From Macrothele yani (lineage: Eukaryota; Arthropoda; Arachnida; Araneae; Macrothelidae): a DNA stretch of 64,000 nucleotides. This document shows, one piece after another, positions 55,575 to 64,000 of this stretch. The stretch lies in assembly GCA_039090855.1 (NCBI GenBank), contig CM076990.1, forward strand, positions 197,041,232 through 197,105,231, given 5' to 3'. Position 1 is the first letter of the stretch. Every line of letters begins with the position of its first letter. The notes beneath the pieces are model-generated. The model was given only the letters and a program-made list of their open reading frames with translations, did not search any database and was not told the DNA's origin. Position numbers and translations under genes: made by a program.

Positions 55575-56213
55575 TTCGTTTGAAATGTTTTGGGTGATTT
55601 GATTTGTATGAGGGATCTGATTTGAGGGTAACTCACACCCTCACTGAATGTTCACGCTTCCTTGTTCTAGAGTCTGAATTGTTTGTTGAATAATGGCGAT
55701 ATTTCATGATTATACTGTTTCACAGCACGACGTTGCAAATTGTAGTGAATTGCTAAAGTACCAAGCAAACATGTGTTGTTGAAAGACAGAGAATTGTATG
55801 TCTTTACATATACGCGCTACGAAATTATTTGATTGAGCATAGTGCTTTGCCATACTACTCCTTCTGGACGAATAAATATATTGAATATAATCAGCAAGAA
55901 TAATTCGACATTTTTCTGGTAGTTTAGGTCTGCAGTGTTTAATTAGTTGATTCTTGTTCATTAAGTACCAACTGTGCCGAAGTTAAGCTGTCCGGGATTG
56001 AAACAAAGCCATTCAGCTAAAATAATTCAGTGGGCTTTACAGTGAAACTATTTACTTCAGCATCTTTTAAGCTTTAGCCTGCAATCAGATTAAGGCTTTA
56101 CAGTGAAGTCCATTTTAGAGTACTATAAGGGTCGTCCAAATAAAACATAGACTATCTATTAGAATTAAGTGTACTTCATTACAGTATAAGAATATATATA
56201 CGAGTAAACATAT
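55575..56213. other. unassigned, with a mariner-end-like sequence
   Basis: At about 56127-56154 the sequence GGGTCGTCCAAATAAAACAT continues AGACT and resembles the terminus GGGTAGTCCAAATGAAACAT of the mariner fragment ending near 61875 (inverted there). No transposase lies beside it, so it is at most a solo end. The rest is unassigned. Confidence 0.4.
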
Positions 56214-56223
56214 ATATAACATA

Positions 56224-59200
56224 GGGATGTAAGGTCAGGTGATGCGTAACATCACAGCCTCTCCTTGACAAATGTCAACCCCGCCTTCTCGTGGTACATC
56301 CTGTTCCCACTAAAGGGGCTCTGACTACCGCCAATAGCGGTATAACTATACCATCGGGATTAGAGGAAATGCTATCCCACACTCACCAACCCGCTTGGCC
56401 AGCGTGGTGAGTTATGGCCAAACCCATCCAAAATGACTCCACAACTTAAATCTTGGCCCTCAGTCTCCGGCAGCTGGAATGTACCTGGCCAAGGCAGCGG
56501 CCAGTGCGACATGAAGGCAGAGGGTGCTAAGAATCCCCGGAGGACCGGACTAGGCTGCCATCTGATGCTGACCTTGGCTACGTATAACGGACGCTCCCTA
56601 TCTTCTGATTCAAGGCTTCTTGAATTGGAAGAGGAACTACAAAGGATCAAGTGGGACATCGTCGGGCTAAGTGAGGTAAGAAGAAAAGGAGAAGATCTCA
56701 TTGAACTGAAAAGTGGACATCTCTTCTACTATCGTGGGACAGATACTGGCAGAACTAGTGGTGTTGGATTTATAATAAACAAGAAACTGAAGGATAAAGT
56801 TGTAGAAGTTGAAAGTTCCTCTGACAGAGCTGCACGACTCGTTATCCAACTCTCGAGAAGATACCAGGCTCAGATTATTCAAACTTATGCACCCACCACA
56901 AGTCATGCTGAAGAAGAAATTGAAGAATTTTATGAGGAAATTTGTGATCTAAATAATAAAGGTAAGCAGCACTTGAAGATAATTATGGGAGATTTCAATG
57001 CAAAAATAGGGCAACGGCAACAGAATGAAACTTCAGTAGGTAAATTCGGTCACGGCAACAGAAACCAGCGTGGAAATACTCTCGTAGAGTTTGCAGAGGC
57101 AGAAGGGTTTTTCATCTTGAACTCCTTTTTCAAGAAAAAGCCACACAGGAAATGGACATGGAGACATCCAAATGGGACGACAAGTGAAATTGATTTTATT
57201 ATGTGTAACAAAAGATTCGTCATAGAAGACTGCAGTGTGCTAAACAAGTTCAACACAGGCAGTGACCATAGATTGGTGAGATGTAAGATGCACCTCAACA
57301 CTAAACTCGAACGTAGCAAGCTCATAAGACAAACAAAATGTATTGACATAACCAACCTTAAAAAACACCATAATACCTTCAAGTTGGAACTGAAGAACAG
57401 ATTCTCTGCTTTAGAAGGCCTAACGTCGGAAGAAGTGGATTATTCTGAAGTTAACAGAAAAGTAACCAAAGCTCTTATGGAAACAGCAACAAAATTAGCT
57501 GGGTCTAAGAACAAATTGCATGTGAACAAATTATCAGGAAAAACCAAAATGTTGATGCAAAAAAGAAGAGTGATGAGGACAACTAAAGAAGATGTGACTT
57601 CCAAAGTGGAATATATAGAGCTATGCAAGACAGTACGAAAAAGTATCACTGAAGACGTAAGGAAATTGAACTGTGAACTAGTAAGGAAAGCAATTGAAAA
57701 CAACCAAAGCCTAAAGATAGCAAAGGGACATCTCAGTAAGGGGAAAAAACAGATTATGGCACTGAGAAAAGAAGATGGTTCTGTGACAAGAAATAGAGGA
57801 GAAATTTTGACAAGAGTGAAAGATTTCTACTCCAAATTATATGAAAGGGATGATACATGTACTCCAGACATCATGAAAGGTACCAGTACCAGAGTTCTTC
57901 CAGTCCTTCCAGCAGAAGTTGCACATGCAATCAAGAACATGAAGCGGGGAAAAGCTCCAGGAGAAGATGGAATTACTGTAGACATCATACAAGAAGCAAG
58001 TGGAGAAATCGAAACAGTACTCGCCCAAATTTTCACTCGATGCTTTAATGAAGGGAAAATTCCTGAGGATTGGAACAACGCTACAATGATCTTGCTACAT
58101 AAAAAAGGTGACATTGAGGATCTCAGGAACTACAGACCTATCAGCCTCCTATCAGTGGTTTATAAAATCTTCACTAAAATTCTTTCACACCGCTTGAAGG
58201 GGACACTGGACATGGCTCAACCGAGAGAACAAGCTGGATTCAGGAGTGGCTACAGCTCAATAGATCATATCCACGTACTGAGGGAACTAATTGAAAGAGC
58301 GAGGGAATATGAACTTCCATTGTGCATGGCTTTTATCGATTATGAAAAAGCCTTTGATTCGGTGAAACAATCAGCAGTTGCAATGGCTCTGAAATCCTGC
58401 GGTATTGAAGATGCATACATTAATATTATTAATAACATCTATGAAAATGCAAGTGCAAAGATTCGGCTGTTTGAAAATACAACACACATAAAAATTGGAA
58501 AAGGAGGGACACAAGGTGACACCATATCTCCGAAGCTCTTTAATGTCACATTGGAAAATGTCTTTCAATCACTGAACTGGGAAAACAAAGGGATAAAGAT
58601 TAATGGAGATTATCTAACCCACCTTCGTTTTCCTGATGACATAGTCATTTTTGCAACTACCCCATCAGAGCTACAGAGTATGATCCAGGAACTTGCTGAC
58701 AAGAGTAAAGAAGTGGGATTAAAAATGAACTTTCAGAAGACAAAAGTGATGTACAATGCTTTTACAAGAAATGAAGATTTATCGATTGATGGAGAAAAGC
58801 TGGAGATAACAGACACGTACGTTTATCTTGGACAGCAGATATCAAGTGAGGGTCACATTGGTGAAGAAATTAATCGGCGTACAAAACTTGCCTGGGGAGC
58901 TTTTGGAAGAAACAGCATAATTTTCAAGAGCAATTTGCCATTATGTCTTAAAAGAAAAGTGTTTGATCAATGCATCCTTCCAGTGCTTACGTATGGTGCA
59001 GAGACGTGGACCTTAGCTAAAAGAGACATACAAAGGCTGCAGACAACTCAAACAAGCATGGAGAGGTGCATGCTTGGTGTAACCAGGAGAGATAAGAAGA
59101 GGAACACGTGGATCCGAAAAATGACAAGAGTGGAAGACATCATGATCAGAGTTAAATCCCTGAAATGGCAATGGGCTGGACATACTGCCAGAAGGACAGA

Positions 59201-59413
59201 CCATCGATATACAGCCGAAATTTTAGATTGGATTCCAAGAGACAGGAAAAGACCCAGAAGAAGACCACATGGAAGATGGGTGGATGAAATTCGAAAGTAT
59301 GCGGGAGTGACATGGAGGAGACTGGCACAAGACAGACCGTTGTGGAGGAAACTTGGGGAGACCTTCGTCCAGCAGTGGATTGATAATGGTTGACAATGAT
59401 GATGATGATGATG
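56224..59413 (+). mobile_element. full-length RTE-clade retrotransposon, plus copy
   Basis: It starts GGGATGTAAGGTCAGGTGAT and ends with about six ATG/GAT repeats. Flanks ATATAACATA (56214-56223) and ATATAGCATA (59414-59423) form a 10-bp target duplication with one mismatch. The 209-bp 5' UTR contains a short upstream ORF (56414-56449) overlapping the main ATG. With the minus copy it forms a 3.19-kb inverted repeat separated by 2.3 kb. Confidence 0.96.
56433..59393 (+). CDS. RTE endonuclease/reverse transcriptase, intact 986-codon ORF
   Basis: The protein nicks DNA and copies its own RNA at the nick (target-primed reverse transcription). An APE-type endonuclease spans about residues 45-285: LATYNGRSL (N52), GLSEVRRK (E81), TYAPTT (Y152), GDFNAKIG (D187, N189) and GSDHRLV (D278, H279). 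The reverse transcriptase spans about 490-780: KAPGEDGI, NYRPISLLSVVYKIF, QAGFRSGYSS, AFIDYEKAFDS (motif A, D636), TQGDTISPKLF, then FPDD at 733-736, then KMNFQKTKVM. A C-terminal tail includes CMLGVTRRDKKR and AGHTARRTDHR. The start ATG is shared with the minus copy. The catalytic box should be FADD: codon 734 is CCT (58632-58634) instead of GCT, so activity is doubtful although the frame is open. TGA ends it just before the ATG-repeat tail. Confidence 0.96.
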   Translation: MTPQLKSWPSVSGSWNVPGQGSGQCDMKAEGAKNPRRTGLGCHLMLTLATYNGRSLSSDSRLLELEEELQRIKWDIVGLSEVRRKGEDLIELKSGHLFYYRGTDTGRTSGVGFIINKKLKDKVVEVESSSDRAARLVIQLSRRYQAQIIQTYAPTTSHAEEEIEEFYEEICDLNNKGKQHLKIIMGDFNAKIGQRQQNETSVGKFGHGNRNQRGNTLVEFAEAEGFFILNSFFKKKPHRKWTWRHPNGTTSEIDFIMCNKRFVIEDCSVLNKFNTGSDHRLVRCKMHLNTKLERSKLIRQTKCIDITNLKKHHNTFKLELKNRFSALEGLTSEEVDYSEVNRKVTKALMETATKLAGSKNKLHVNKLSGKTKMLMQKRRVMRTTKEDVTSKVEYIELCKTVRKSITEDVRKLNCELVRKAIENNQSLKIAKGHLSKGKKQIMALRKEDGSVTRNRGEILTRVKDFYSKLYERDDTCTPDIMKGTSTRVLPVLPAEVAHAIKNMKRGKAPGEDGITVDIIQEASGEIETVLAQIFTRCFNEGKIPEDWNNATMILLHKKGDIEDLRNYRPISLLSVVYKIFTKILSHRLKGTLDMAQPREQAGFRSGYSSIDHIHVLRELIERAREYELPLCMAFIDYEKAFDSVKQSAVAMALKSCGIEDAYINIINNIYENASAKIRLFENTTHIKIGKGGTQGDTISPKLFNVTLENVFQSLNWENKGIKINGDYLTHLRFPDDIVIFATTPSELQSMIQELADKSKEVGLKMNFQKTKVMYNAFTRNEDLSIDGEKLEITDTYVYLGQQISSEGHIGEEINRRTKLAWGAFGRNSIIFKSNLPLCLKRKVFDQCILPVLTYGAETWTLAKRDIQRLQTTQTSMERCMLGVTRRDKKRNTWIRKMTRVEDIMIRVKSLKWQWAGHTARRTDHRYTAEILDWIPRDRKRPRRRPHGRWVDEIRKYAGVTWRRLAQDRPLWRKLGETFVQQWIDNG

Positions 59414-59662
59414 ATATAGCATAGGAAAGGTAAATTTTCACTCATATAATATAATATGAACCACAACAAAACTGCGCAATGCTGCAAGTATTAGATGTAG
59501 TTAGTGTATGTAGAAGAATATTAAAATATTAAAATGACAAAACATGTTTTGTCATTTATTAATCACTTTATAGTTTGTTTGTTTTTTGGTTTTTTTACTG
59601 AAGGCTTTTGGCCCCATTTGTTTGTTTATGAAGGTAGATTGATTGTATGTTAATATTCTGCT

Positions 59663-59707
<45 letters not shown>
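59663..59707. repeat. (CA)n-(TA)n microsatellite at a Tc1 insertion
   Basis: CA repeats pass into about 16 TA units whose last TA is the target duplication of the following Tc1-like element. Confidence 0.92.
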
Positions 59708-59710
<3 letters not shown>

Positions 59711-61248
59711 TGCCGGACAATTGCTAAGGACGGATGACAATAGCAACGATAGCAACCATAAAATGGAAGGCAGGAAAATGTGGAAATTAGCATAAGTGCG
59801 GGATACAGTAAGACGTGTTGTGCGTATGCAAATTTTGGATTGCCGAATTTGTTCGTGACGTCATAGCGCTGATAAGAGATATAAAGGATTTGACGCGTAT
59901 TGACCGTTGTTGTTCAAACGCATAGTTGAAAGGGAAAGAATCAATTGACGAACTTGCAATTTTCAGTATGTCTTCCCGACATCACCTAGATGATTTTACG
60001 CGTGGCGGTATTATTGGCAAGATTGAAGAAGGGCGAAAAATAACAGATGTTGCCAGGGAGTTCGACGTCAGCCACGGTTATGTTTCAAGGCTTTGGAAAT
60101 CATTTCAAACAAATGGAGAGTGTAGCAAACGTCACGGGGGAGGTCGTGTTCCCAGTACGACACCTGCAGAAGATCGGTACATAGTGCTATCAACAAAAAG
60201 ACACCGGCGCAGCACAGCTAGCGAGGTAGCAAATCAGTTTATGGCTGCTACTGGCAAGCGGATCTCCCGAAAAACTGTCGCCAGACGTTTGCATGAAAGA
60301 GGACTATACGCCCGCCGTCCTGTAGTGTGCATTCCATTGTCCAGACGTCACCGTACCGCCCGTTTGCAATGGTGCCATCAACATCGCAATTAGACTGATA
60401 ACGACTGGTCTGCTGTCCTCTTCTCAGATGAGAGTAGATACAGTCTATCGTCTGATTGCCGACGACAACTGATCTGGCGTGATAGTGGCACTGCATATTG
60501 TCCAGCAAACATACAGGAAAGAGACCGATATCCGACATGTAGTGTCATGGTATGGGCTGGCATCATGATCAATGGCCGTACGTCCCTCTATGTGCTTCCA
60601 ACTGGGACTATGACTGGCCAACGATACATTAATGATGTTCTGCTACCTCATGCTCGCATGTTCCGTGGTGCTGTCGGTGATAGATTCATTTTCATGGACG
60701 ACAACGCAACATGTCATCGAACAGTCGCTGTCCAGGAGTGTCTTGAGAGCGAGGATATTCAACGCCTCGTATGGCCAGCACGTTCTGCAGATCTGAATCC
60801 CATTGAAAATGTATGGGATGCTTTGGGGATGAGTCTTGCTGGTCGCCAATGCCCTCCAATAAACAAGGACACCCTCATCCGTGCACTGACACAGGAATGG
60901 GATAAATTACCCCAACAGCTGCTTGATAATGTTGTGCAAAGCATGACACGACGTGTGGAATCTTGCATCGCCCTCCATGGTGACCATATCCCGTATTGAC
61001 ATCTTACGCTGGAACGCCTGCAGACGGTAATTGCATTTTTTTCACGTTTACGTATTCTGCACAAAATGGCCTGTTTGTCCCTTGAACACGTTCCAAAGCC
61101 TTTTGGATTTCAGAGCACAATAAATTGTCTTTCTTGTAATGTCCTGGCATTCTGACATTATTTTATTTCACTTGGCATCCAACCACACTTACTTTTTTAT
61201 GCGCTATATAGCCGTTTATGATCCGTCCTTAGCAATTGTCCAGCAGTG
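59708..61248 (+). mobile_element. full-length Tc1-like transposon (copy 9), nearly intact
   Basis: TIRs CACTGCCGGACAATTGCTAA (left) and, inverted, CACTGCTGGACAATTGCTAA (right), continuing GGACGGAT; one mismatch in 28 bp. TA flanks at 59706-59707 and 61249-61250. Length 1,541 bp. It is the best-preserved DNA transposon in the window and shares the protein layout of copy 3. Confidence 0.95.
59968..60999 (+). pseudogene. Tc1-like transposase interrupted by one in-frame stop
   Basis: The ATG at 59968 (MSSRHHLDDFTRGG) begins a 343-residue frame ending HGDHIPY, the same end as copy 3. The HTH is VAREFDVSHGYVSRLWKSF, the linker has GGGRVPSTT, and the second HTH region runs RKTVARRLHERGLYARRPV. The catalytic residues are all present: LFSDESRYSL, FIFMDDNATCH, ADLNPIENVWD. 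The only break I see is TAG at 60391-60393 after QHRN, most simply a changed tryptophan codon. An earlier in-frame TTG is not used as start. Since the flaw is a single stop, intact siblings may exist elsewhere in this genome. Confidence 0.92.
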
Positions 61249-61304
61249 TATATACTACGTAACACACGGGTACTGATAGCACTAGAAAACGGCACCCCTA
61301 ACAT

Positions 61305-61875
61305 TTAAGCAGATGTCCCATTTGTCGATAAGTTGATGGATTCTGTGTTATGTGCTTGGGAACCTACTGCGTGCAAACTTTCGAATACCCCCAGTTCCTG
61401 GTGAAGGATTGAGCCAATGGAGCCCCTGCTGATGCCTATTGCAGCTGCTAAGTCGCTAACTCTGAGGTTAACTTTCACCAGTTCGTCCACTGCTGCGATT
61501 GTCTCCGGTGTGATGGCGGCGTGTGCTTGGCCAGGTCTTGGCAGATGTATAGTGCTTTCACGTCCACCCTAAAATTCTATGCTCCATTTCAAGACCGGAC
61601 TGCTACCAGCATGCGTCGTAAAAATTCTATAGATTTGCTTCCCTCTTTTGTAAAAAAATTGGATCACGGCTCCCTGTGCCCGCTTGGAGGTATCCATGAG
61701 ATAGTTCGTTTACGTTCCTTTGATATTACTCACATCCAACGCGACGCACCAACTAAATTTGCTTCTCACGCTGCATTCCTTTTTTCATGTGTGGTTACTG
61801 CAGCACCACGATCACTTCAGAAGGTACTGCAGCGCCACCTGGGTACCTGAGTCTATGTTTCATTTGGACTACCCA
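61305..61875 (-). mobile_element. mariner 5' fragment
   Basis: On the minus strand the end GGGTAGTCCAAATGAAACAT (from about 61875, next to TATA) is followed by a broken N-terminal region (VQFFYKRGKQIYRIF-type, SPVLKWSIEF), PRPGQAHAAITPETI and VDELVKVNLRVSDLAAAIGI with SRGSIGSILHQELGV, the second HTH of a mariner transposase. It stops before the catalytic domain, near 61305. Confidence 0.78.
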
Positions 61876-62119
61876 TATACACTCATCATCAAAAAAATAG
61901 TTGCACCTAGAAGGACGTGTCTGATTGCAATGCTATTCGGAACGACGGTAAAGGTTACAAGGAACAACAAATGATTAAACATTGACACTGATATGGGAAA
62001 TATTTATTGCACTACACGCCAATATGTAGTGTCTCTCAGTATGGCATCGGGGCGCTATGTTTGCTCACACAGCATGCCACACGTCTCGGCATGGAGTTGT
62101 ACAGGTTCGTAATGGTGTC

Positions 62120-63480
62120 CTACGATATGTCATTCCATGCAGCTTGTATCTCCTTACGCAGTTCCTGCAGATTGTGCGGTAGGGGTGGAGTGTAGATAGC
62201 GCATCCAATAGCATCCCAGGCATTTTCCATCGGCGATAGGTCTGGCGGTGCGGCTGGCCATGTCAGAGTGTCAATGCCTTGAAGGCAAGCTCTCGAGACA
62301 GCAGCAGTGCAGCCAAGTATTGTCCTGTTGGAAAATCGCACCTGAGTGAGCTTTCAGAAAAGATAAAGCCACCGGTTGCATGGCCTCATTAACGTAATGT
62401 TGGTTTGTCAAAGTGCCTGTAATGAACACCAAAGGTGATCTGGCATCGTAGGCAATTGTACCCCATACCATGACATCAGGCCTTCTGGGCGTCTGACGCC
62501 CGACAACAAACCGTTCATCTTGGCGCTGACCACGGTGCCTACACGCACGGATTCGTTGGTCGTCTCCTCCACACACGGATTCGTTGGTCGTCTCCTCCAC
62601 ACACGGATTCGTTGGTCGTCTACTCCACGCCCGGATTCGTTGGTCGTCTACTCCACACACGGATTCGTTGGTCGTCTCCTCCACGCCCGGATTCGTTGGT
62701 CGTGTACTCCACACACGGATTCGTTGGTCGTCTCCTCCACGCCCGGATTCTTTGGTCGTCTCTTCCATGCCCGGATTCATTGGTCGTCTCCTCCACACAC
62801 GGATTCATTGGTCGTCTCCTCCACGCCCGGATTCGTTGGTCGTCTCCTCCACGCCCGGATTCGTTGGTCGTCTCCTCCACGCCCGGATTCGTTGGTCGTC
62901 TCCTCCACGCCCGGATTCGTTGGTCGTCTCCTCCACGCCCGGATTCGTTGGTCGTCTCCTCCAAGACAAAAGCAGGACTTGTTACTTAAGATCACCCGCT
63001 GTCATTCTGAGTGGCTCCATGACAGTCTGGCAGGATACCATTGCAGTCTTTAGTGACGATGCAATGGTGTTAAGGGCAGTCGTCGTAATGGTCTGCGTGC
63101 GTGTAGTCCTACGTCGTGCAGACATCTGCCAATGGCCAATGGTGCTGGCACTAATCGGACGATGCATGAAGGGCACTTCTGGTCGCTGTATATCCGCATT
63201 CGCGGCTGTTGGGTCACTCCGCGCATGTCGGACAACCCGTCGGTCCTCCCTCTCCGTGGTTCGTCTATGTCTTCCAGACCCTTCCTGTCGCTGCTACGTG
63301 CCTTGTTCTATCCACTGCCTTCAACAGCGTACTATGGTGATATTCACAAGACCGGTATGGCGCGCAATACAGCGATAAGACCATCCCACTTCCCGGAGAC
63401 CGACGATGCGGTCCTTCTGGAACTCTTCCAACTGCTCGAATTGCTTCCGAACTTTTCTCCAAGGCATACTTCACTTGCAA
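62120..63480 (-). pseudogene. Tc1-like transposase with internal minisatellite
   Basis: Minus strand: QFQKDRIVGLREVGWSYRCI and ARHTGLVNITIVRC (first HTH), EDRRVVRHARSD-type sequence, then RRPLRRLPLTPLHRH, then FSNKSCFCLGGDDQRI (first catalytic region degraded: SDES to SNKS), then the minisatellite, DERFVVGRQTPRRPDVMVWG, TIAYDARSPLVFITGTL, IFQQDN (second aspartate), a frameshift, and PPDLSPMENAWDAIG (glutamate). Multiple frame breaks. It belongs with copies 4 and 5 (PDLSPIEHxWD form). Confidence 0.85.
62546..62963 (-). repeat. 28-bp minisatellite inside a Tc1-like transposase gene
   Basis: About 15 units of GGATTCGTTGGTCGTCTCCT plus CCACRCMC. Translated on the minus strand, one frame gives DDQRIRVWRR, the segment just after the first catalytic motif; other frames read RPTNPGVEE and TNESGRGG. 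Because 28 is not divisible by three, the array is open in several frames on both strands (for example 62584-63378, +). These ORFs are not genes. Two unit variants, CCACACAC and CCACGCCC, are intermixed on the left and homogeneous on the right. Confidence 0.96.
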
Positions 63481-63711
63481 AGTATGCAACCAACACAACA
63501 GCGTGAGTCAGAAGGGCAAGCACGCGCAACGGCACGACCTTATATAGCCGGTCAGGCACAGCGCTACGACCCCTTTTTGCTGGCGTCACATGCGCGGCCG
63601 AGTGTGATACTTGAATCGTTTGCATGTCACACGATGTCAGACCTACCCACCAAGTTTCATTTCTGTCGGTTGCTTCTTTCTGGGTGCAACTATATTTTTT
63701 AACGATGAGTG

Positions 63712-64000
63712 CATAAATAATTATCAAGTAAAATAAACATATACCGACAAAAAATATTACTCCACAAAGTGTTTAATTAGCTATTGAAAAGACTTTCTTT
63801 TAATTTTGATGCATTACTAAGTCAGAAATTTATGAAGTGTTTACAATACAATGAATATTTCCTGGAAATCAAAGTTTCGTTTTGTATGTCGTAGCTCGTC
63901 CTGATATGAGAAGATAAGTGTTTGATAAAAAAAGAATACACCGATTAAAAGAAAGAAAGAAATATATAAACTGGTCGATTTAACTTAAGGACTGCCATCC
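63712..64000. other. unassigned AT-rich end of window
   Basis: Nothing recognisable. Confidence 0.4.

Larger units (their letters stand above)
61880..63711 (-). mobile_element. Tc1-like transposon (copy 10), expanded internally
   Basis: Left end CACTCATCATCAAAAAAATA, continuing GTTGCACC; the right end inverted reads CACTCATCGTTAAAAAATAT and continues AGTTGCACC. The left TA (61878-61879) directly touches the mariner fragment's end; on the right CA replaces TA. A 28-bp minisatellite (62546-62963) makes it longer than usual. Confidence 0.88.

Noticed and set aside
50690..59413. A single inverted duplication event creating both RTE copies
   Set aside because: Each copy has its own different target duplication (GTAATTTTAA versus ATATARCATA), so they are independent insertions.
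62520..63378. Proline- and serine-rich ORFs of 125-264 codons
   Set aside because: Produced by the 28-bp array in several frames and opposite to the transposase reading.

Overview
This 64-kb window comes from a eukaryotic, almost certainly invertebrate and probably arthropod, nuclear genome. It is AT-rich, and nearly everything recognisable is a transposable element, a fossil of one, or a tandem repeat grown from one. I see no host protein-coding gene, no rRNA, no CRISPR and no bacterial-type operon. The species cannot be named from the sequence alone.

Layout. 0.5-2.2 kb: a Penelope-like retroelement fragment with its 3' end also present in inverted orientation. 4.8-6.9 kb: a satellite of ~117-bp monomers organised as a 235-bp dimer. 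8.25-10.5 and 12.4-14.4 kb: two Tc1-like transposons, each with a minisatellite expanded inside its transposase gene. 15.5-16.4 kb: a dispersed repeat built of ~130-bp units, with a sister at 45 kb. 17.4-19.7 kb: a hAT-like element with a perfect 8-bp target duplication, split by a full-length Tc1-like element. 21-25 kb: a Tc1-like deletion derivative, a SINE, an orphan LTR-like end with a primer-binding-like site, and a tRNA-like sequence. 25.1-27.8 kb: a tandem partial dimer of a mariner-type transposon, interrupted by a second hAT-like copy that itself contains a SINE. 30-36 kb: further Tc1/mariner remnants. 36.6-42.2 kb: a large palindromic element of unknown class, with 1.5-kb arms and GCGCGAAGCGACC-rich ends, invaded by two RTE fragments. 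43-50.5 kb: five more Tc1/mariner/RTE fossils. 50.7-53.9 (-) and 56.2-59.4 kb (+): two full-length RTE-clade non-LTR retrotransposons in opposite orientation, the second with an unbroken 986-codon ORF. 59.7-63.7 kb: a nearly intact Tc1-like element, a mariner fragment, and a third Tc1-like element with an internal minisatellite.

How the parts relate. At least three tRNA-derived SINE families are scattered through the window, several with readable target-site duplications; their ends and tails match mobilisation by a LINE, but no specific partner is shown here. The nesting order gives relative ages: mariner dimer, then hAT, then SINE at 25-27 kb; hAT, then Tc1 at 17-19 kb; Tc1, then SINE at 8.3 kb; mariner, then SINE at 33.7 kb; palindrome, then RTE at 36.8 kb. 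The RTE copies look youngest, with equal ORF lengths and visible TSDs.

Most notable points: (1) three unrelated minisatellites (71, 49 and 28 bp, none a multiple of three) have each arisen inside a different Tc1-like transposase gene; (2) the 5.6-kb palindromic element matches no class I recognise; (3) the RTE with an intact ORF carries a proline in its catalytic FADD box.
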